From NCBI GenBank assembly GCA_002308315.1, contig DBWE01000071.1, forward strand, positions 7,288-17,438: a stretch of DNA of 10,151 nt, given 5' to 3'. The notes under the pieces are model-generated. The model saw only the letters and a program-made list of their open reading frames with translations. It searched no databases and had not been told where the DNA came from. The DNA is from Clostridiales bacterium UBA1246. GTDB taxonomy: Bacteria > Bacillota > Clostridia > Oscillospirales > Oscillospiraceae. Shown here one piece after another: positions 6,575 to 10,151 of this stretch; within the stretch, counting starts at the first letter, position 1; the number at the start of each line of letters is the position of its first letter. Both the position numbers and the translations under genes were made by a program.

Positions 6575-9382
6575 ATGGCGACGGACTACAATGCAACGCT
6601 GAATTTGCCGAAAACCGATTTTCCCATGCGGGCGGGACTGCCCAAGAGAGAGCCCGAATGGCTCAAAGGGTGGAACGAGAAGGACATTTACGGCGCTCTG
6701 ATGAAGAAAAACGCCGGAAAACCGAAATTTGTCCTGCACGACGGACCTCCGTTCTCCAACGGATATATCCACATGGGAACGTCGATGAATAAAATACTGA
6801 AGGATTTTATCGTCCGGTATAAGAACATGACCGGGTGGCACGCGCCTTACGTGCCCGGATGGGATAACCACGGAATGCCCATCGAAAGCGCGATAATCAA
6901 AAAGAACAAGCTCGACAGGAAGAAAATGTCCGTGCCGGAGTTCCGCAGCGCGTGTCATCAATTCGCCGCCGATTTTGTAGATATCCAGCGCTCGCAGTTC
7001 ATACGCCTCGGCGTTCTGGGCGACTGGGAGCATCCCTATCTGACCATGGATCCGAAGTTCGAGGCGGAGGAAGTGAAGGTTTTCGGGCAGATGTACTCCA
7101 AGGGGTACATCTACAGGGGCCTTAAGCCGGTATACTGGTGCCCGAGCGACGAGACCGCTCTTGCCGAGGCGGAGATAGAATACTCCGACGATAAGTGCCG
7201 CTCCATTTACGTCAAGTTCAAGCTGCTTGACGATAAGGGCAGGCTCGGACGCTTCTGCGATACCGACAAGGTGTATTTCGTCATCTGGACGACCACGACG
7301 TGGACCATCCCCGGCAACCTCGCCATATGTCTCAACGCCGATCTCGACTACGTGCTGATGCAGGTGCCGTCGGGCGAAGTGTATATCCTGGCCGATCAGC
7401 TCGCCGCGGGCGTTCTGAGCAGGGCGGGGATAGAGGGCGGCAAGGTGCTTGCCAGGCTCAAGGGCAGCGAATTCGAGCTGATGACGGCGAAGCACCCGAT
7501 ATATGACCGCAGCTCCGTAGTTCTCAACGGAGATCACGTTACGCTCGAGGCCGGCACCGGCTGCGTGCATACCGCCCCCGGTCACGGCGCCGAGGACTAT
7601 GCGATATGCCGCAAGTACGACGACAGCGGCGTTACGAATATCGGCACGCTCGTGCCCGTGGACTCCCGCGGCATGATGACCGCGGAGGCCGGCAAATTCG
7701 AGGGCATGTACTACGAAAAGGCCAACGACGCGATCTACGACGAGCTGTGCGCCTGCGGAGCGATGCTGACGAGCGAGGAGATCGTTCACCAGTATCCCCA
7801 CTGCTGGCGCTGCAAAAAGCCCATAATATACCGCGCCACGGACCAGTGGTTCTGCAGTGTGGACAGCTTCAAGGATGAGGCCGCGGAGGCCTGCGGCAGC
7901 GTGAAATGGCTGCCGGAATGGGGCGGAGAGAGAATAGTCAGCATGGTGCGCGACCGCGCCGACTGGTGCATTTCCCGGCAGCGCCGCTGGGGTCTGCCCA
8001 TCCCCGTGTTTTACTGCAAAAAATGCGGAAAGCCCATCTGCACCGACGAGACCATTGCGAGAGTATCCGAGCTGTTCGGCGAAAAGGGCTCGAACTGCTG
8101 GTATGAGATGACGACGGAGCAGCTGCTTCCCGAGGGCTTCAAATGCCCGCACTGCGGCGCTTCGGGAGACTTTGACAGGGAAGCGGACACCCTGGACGGA
8201 TGGTTCGATTCCGGCTCGTCGCATATAGCCTCGCTGCTTAAAAACGACGCGAGCGAATGGCCCGCCGACGTTTATCTCGAGGGCGCGGATCAGTATCGCG
8301 GCTGGTTCCAGTCGTCGCTGCTGACCTCCGTGGCAACGCGCGGAAAGGCTCCGTACAAAACGGTGATAACCCACGGCTGGGTCGTGGACGGCGAAGGCAA
8401 GGCGATGCATAAATCTCTGGGCAATTCCGTTGCCCCCGAGGAGATAATCGACAAGTACGGCGCGGACATGCTCAGACTCTGGGTCGCGTCCTCGGATTAT
8501 CACGTGGACGTACGCGCCTCGGACAATATCTTCAAGCAGCTTTCCGATATCTATCTCAAGATAAGAAACACGAGCCGCTACATGCTCGGAAACCTCGACG
8601 GCTTTGATCCCGACGGGACGGTGCCCGTCGAAGAAATGACCGAGCTGGACAGATGGGCCGTATCGAAGCTCAACGCGCTCGTTAAGAAGGTGCGCGAGGC
8701 TTACGACAGCTATGACTTCCATATAATCTATCACGCCATTCACAATTTCTGCGTGATAGACATGTCCAACTTCTACCTCGACGTTATCAAAGACCGGCTT
8801 TACTGCGAGGAGAAAAACGGACTTCTGCGCCGCAGCGCGCAAAGCGCGATGTATATGATACTCGACGCAATGGTGCGCATGCTGGCGCCCATCCTTTCGT
8901 TCACCGCCGAGGAAATATGGGCCTGCATGCCTCACGGAGCCTCGGACGACGGCGAGAGCGTCATGTTCAACGATATGCCCCGGTACGATCCCGCGCTTGA
9001 GCTGCCCGCGGAAAAGGCGGAGAGCTGGGAGCGCATGATGAAGCTGAGAACGGACGTGAACAAAGCCCTTGAGCTCGCAAGAGCGGAAAAGACGATCGGC
9101 AAGCCCCTTGACGCCGAGGTCGTGCTGCACGTCTCGGATCCGGAGCTGAAAAAGGAGCTCGGCGGGTACGATCTCAAGACTCTGTTCATCGTTTCCTCGG
9201 TCGAGGTGAAGGACGGCGAATTCGACGCCTACGCCGGAGACACTCCCGGAGTGACGGCGGAAATAAGAGCGAGCGGGGAAAAGAAATGCGTACGCTGCTG
9301 GACGCATGACAGCCGCGTGGGAGAGGATAAGGAGCATCCGGAGCTCTGTCCCAGATGCGCGGCGGTCGTAAGAGCGCAGTGA
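6575..9382 (+). CDS. ileS: Isoleucyl-tRNA synthetase (IleRS)
   Basis: A class I synthetase that charges tRNA-Ile in the cytosol and edits misactivated valine. The 935 residues are full length for a bacterial-type enzyme. Motifs in order are PPFSNGYIHMGT (HIGH-type site at 66-69, here HMGT), PGWDNHGMPIE (94-104), the CP1 editing-domain region with WTTTTWTIPGN, a Thr-rich motif, and GTGCVHTAPGHGAEDY, then CWRCKKPIIYR, ISRQRRWGLPIP, LDGWFDSGSSH, EGADQYRGWFQSS, and the KMSKS loop as AMHKS (610-614) before LGN. A C-terminal zinc finger carries Cys905, 908, 925 and 928, the FPG/IleRS type. An AGAAGGG at 6555-6561 lies 13 bases before ATG 6575. No T-box leader fits the 82-nt upstream gap. The codons TTA, CTA and TCA appear to be absent from the whole gene. 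Confidence 0.98.
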   Translation: MATDYNATLNLPKTDFPMRAGLPKREPEWLKGWNEKDIYGALMKKNAGKPKFVLHDGPPFSNGYIHMGTSMNKILKDFIVRYKNMTGWHAPYVPGWDNHGMPIESAIIKKNKLDRKKMSVPEFRSACHQFAADFVDIQRSQFIRLGVLGDWEHPYLTMDPKFEAEEVKVFGQMYSKGYIYRGLKPVYWCPSDETALAEAEIEYSDDKCRSIYVKFKLLDDKGRLGRFCDTDKVYFVIWTTTTWTIPGNLAICLNADLDYVLMQVPSGEVYILADQLAAGVLSRAGIEGGKVLARLKGSEFELMTAKHPIYDRSSVVLNGDHVTLEAGTGCVHTAPGHGAEDYAICRKYDDSGVTNIGTLVPVDSRGMMTAEAGKFEGMYYEKANDAIYDELCACGAMLTSEEIVHQYPHCWRCKKPIIYRATDQWFCSVDSFKDEAAEACGSVKWLPEWGGERIVSMVRDRADWCISRQRRWGLPIPVFYCKKCGKPICTDETIARVSELFGEKGSNCWYEMTTEQLLPEGFKCPHCGASGDFDREADTLDGWFDSGSSHIASLLKNDASEWPADVYLEGADQYRGWFQSSLLTSVATRGKAPYKTVITHGWVVDGEGKAMHKSLGNSVAPEEIIDKYGADMLRLWVASSDYHVDVRASDNIFKQLSDIYLKIRNTSRYMLGNLDGFDPDGTVPVEEMTELDRWAVSKLNALVKKVREAYDSYDFHIIYHAIHNFCVIDMSNFYLDVIKDRLYCEEKNGLLRRSAQSAMYMILDAMVRMLAPILSFTAEEIWACMPHGASDDGESVMFNDMPRYDPALELPAEKAESWERMMKLRTDVNKALELARAEKTIGKPLDAEVVLHVSDPELKKELGGYDLKTLFIVSSVEVKDGEFDAYAGDTPGVTAEIRASGEKKCVRCWTHDSRVGEDKEHPELCPRCAAVVRAQ

Positions 9383-9389
9383 CATATGT

Positions 9390-9421
9390 ATTCGGCGCGG
9401 TCCGGGAGGACCGCGCCGAAT
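9390..9421 (+). other. Perfect 14-bp stem-loop with GGGA tetraloop between ileS and lspA
   Basis: Bases 9390-9403 pair without mismatch with 9408-9421, closing the loop GGGA (9404-9407), which fits the GNRA tetraloop class. It begins seven bases after the ileS stop. The next bases are GAAAATGTG, and on the other strand ACATATGTC, so there is no T-tract in either direction. Position and strength suggest an ileS 3' end or mRNA-stabilising structure, but a canonical Rho-independent terminator is not supported. About 50 further bases, with no other clear element, lead to lspA. Confidence 0.6.
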
Positions 9422-9473
9422 GAAAATGTGCCCGACGGCGCCCGGCTGAGCGCGTATCGGGCCGGAGGGCTCT

Positions 9474-9983
9474 ATGTATTATATTTTCATCGCTGTCGTT
9501 ATCATGCTCGTCGATCAGTGGTCAAAGCTGGCGATGGTGCGTATGCTGCCGGTGGGCGGAGAGACCGATCTGATACCGGGGGTAATGAGCCTTACGGTAG
9601 TTCATAATTACGGCGCGGCTTTCAGTATGCTGCAGAATATGCGCCCGCTCCTTCTGGGCCTGACCGCGGCGGTCTGCGCCGTGCTGTTCGTATATCTGCT
9701 CGCCGGGCGCCGCCGCTCGGGAGCGCTTTCGCTGAGCCTTGCGATGATACTCGGCGGGGCGCTCGGAAACGCAGCCGACAGGCTTATCAACGGATACGTC
9801 GTAGACATGTTCAGAACGCTTTTCATTGACTTCCCGGTATTCAACGTGGCGGACTGCTTCGTGACCGTGGGCGGGATCATCCTGTGCGCCTGCCTCATAT
9901 TCGATAAAAGCCTCGCGTCGGAGAAGTCAGGATCGGGCGGGAGGAAAACGGAGAAACACGATGCCGATAATAACGGTAACTGA
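9474..9983 (+). CDS. lspA: Lipoprotein signal peptidase (signal peptidase II)
   Basis: LspA is the membrane aspartyl protease that removes signal peptides from diacylglyceryl-modified prolipoproteins, after Lgt. The 169 residues contain about four hydrophobic segments (1-14, 58-78, 86-99, 128-144). Family motifs are DQWSK with Asp14, VHNYGAAFS (43-51), GGALGNAADRL with Asp102, VVDMF with Asp111, and FNVADCF with Asp127. Asp111 and Asp127 align with the catalytic pair of the Pseudomonas enzyme, and Asp102 is also conserved. GGAGGG (9464-9469) lies four bases before ATG 9474. The C-terminal ~25 residues are a hydrophilic, charged tail whose last 23 nt overlap the following gene in another frame. 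The ileS-lspA-rluD order is common in Firmicutes. Confidence 0.97.
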   Translation: MYYIFIAVVIMLVDQWSKLAMVRMLPVGGETDLIPGVMSLTVVHNYGAAFSMLQNMRPLLLGLTAAVCAVLFVYLLAGRRRSGALSLSLAMILGGALGNAADRLINGYVVDMFRTLFIDFPVFNVADCFVTVGGIILCACLIFDKSLASEKSGSGGRKTEKHDADNNGN

Positions 9984-10151
9984 AGACGACGCCGGAACGC
10001 GGCTCGACGCGCTCATAGCGCAGCATCTTGAAGGAATCAGCAGAAACCGCGCCCAGCAGCTGATAGAGTCGGGCGCGGTGACCGTATGCGGCGGGAAGAC
10101 CGTAAGAAAGAACCATAAGGCCGCCGAAGGCGAAAGCTTCGAGATAACCGT
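9961..10151 (+). CDS. RluA/RluD-family pseudouridine synthase (3' end outside window)
   Basis: The first 63 codons of a large pseudouridine synthase are visible. They make an S4 RNA-binding domain: TRLDALIAQHL (about residues 13-23), SRNRAQQLIESGAVTVCG (27-44) and a GESFEI strand near the window end. In the RluC/RluD subfamily an S4 domain at the N-terminus precedes the catalytic domain with its HRLDxxTSG motif, which is not in the window. The usual targets are 23S rRNA uridines, but which ones cannot be told from this part. ATG 9961 has GGAG at 9950-9953, seven bases upstream, and lies 23 nt inside lspA, so expression is probably coupled to it. The lspA-rluD adjacency supports the call. Confidence 0.9.
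   Translation, partial: MPIITVTEDDAGTRLDALIAQHLEGISRNRAQQLIESGAVTVCGGKTVRKNHKAAEGESFEIT

Noticed and set aside
6515..9385. A 956-codon open frame on the - strand across ileS, and similar long - strand frames at 4564-6576 and 680-2170
   Set aside because: They lie in exact codon register opposite well-recognised genes, have low-complexity His/Arg/Leu-rich composition, and follow from the avoidance of TTA, CTA and TCA codons in the sense genes.

Overview
The window is a dense, GC-rich bacterial chromosome segment with every gene on the + strand and almost no intergenic space. SepF together with a DivIVA-domain protein points to a Gram-positive lineage. A short Firmicutes-type Hfq, an ACT/UPF0210 gene pair, and the order hfq - HlyD-like protein - yggS - sepF - divIVA - ileS - lspA - rluD-type gene fit Clostridia, perhaps an Oscillospiraceae-like gut anaerobe. 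That placement is inference from family knowledge and gene order, not from a search.

Region 1 (1-3120) is a chain of four overlapping genes: the 3' part of a YfbR-like HD-domain 5'-nucleotidase, a small ACT-domain protein (UPF0237), a PFL-fold UPF0210 protein, and miaA, the tRNA A37 prenyltransferase. Their junctions are 4-, 4- and 1-nt stop/start overlaps, so translation is probably coupled. Region 2 (3162-4604) has hfq, following miaA as in many bacteria, then a single-pass membrane HlyD/membrane-fusion-like protein with no transporter beside it. Region 3 (4606-6492) is the division block: yggS (PLP homeostasis), sepF (FtsZ membrane anchor) and a DivIVA-domain protein. The ylmG and ylmH genes often found between sepF and divIVA are absent. 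Region 4 (6575-10151) holds ileS, lspA and the start of an RluA/RluD-family pseudouridine synthase that runs off the window.

The only two gaps above 80 nt flank ileS, and each contains a perfect GC-rich stem-loop (10 bp and 14 bp) with no T-tract on either strand. The best promoter-like site seen is TTGACA-N17-GATAAT inside an AT-rich patch at the 3' end of yggS. It would give sepF and divIVA a transcription start independent of the upstream operon.

Most of the content is ordinary housekeeping. I see no mobile element, CRISPR array, tRNA, rRNA or defence system. The items most worth a second look are the intragenic promoter, the two hairpins around ileS, the lone HlyD-like protein in a division cluster, and the uncharacterised ACT/UPF0210 pair coupled to a nucleotidase and a tRNA-modification gene.
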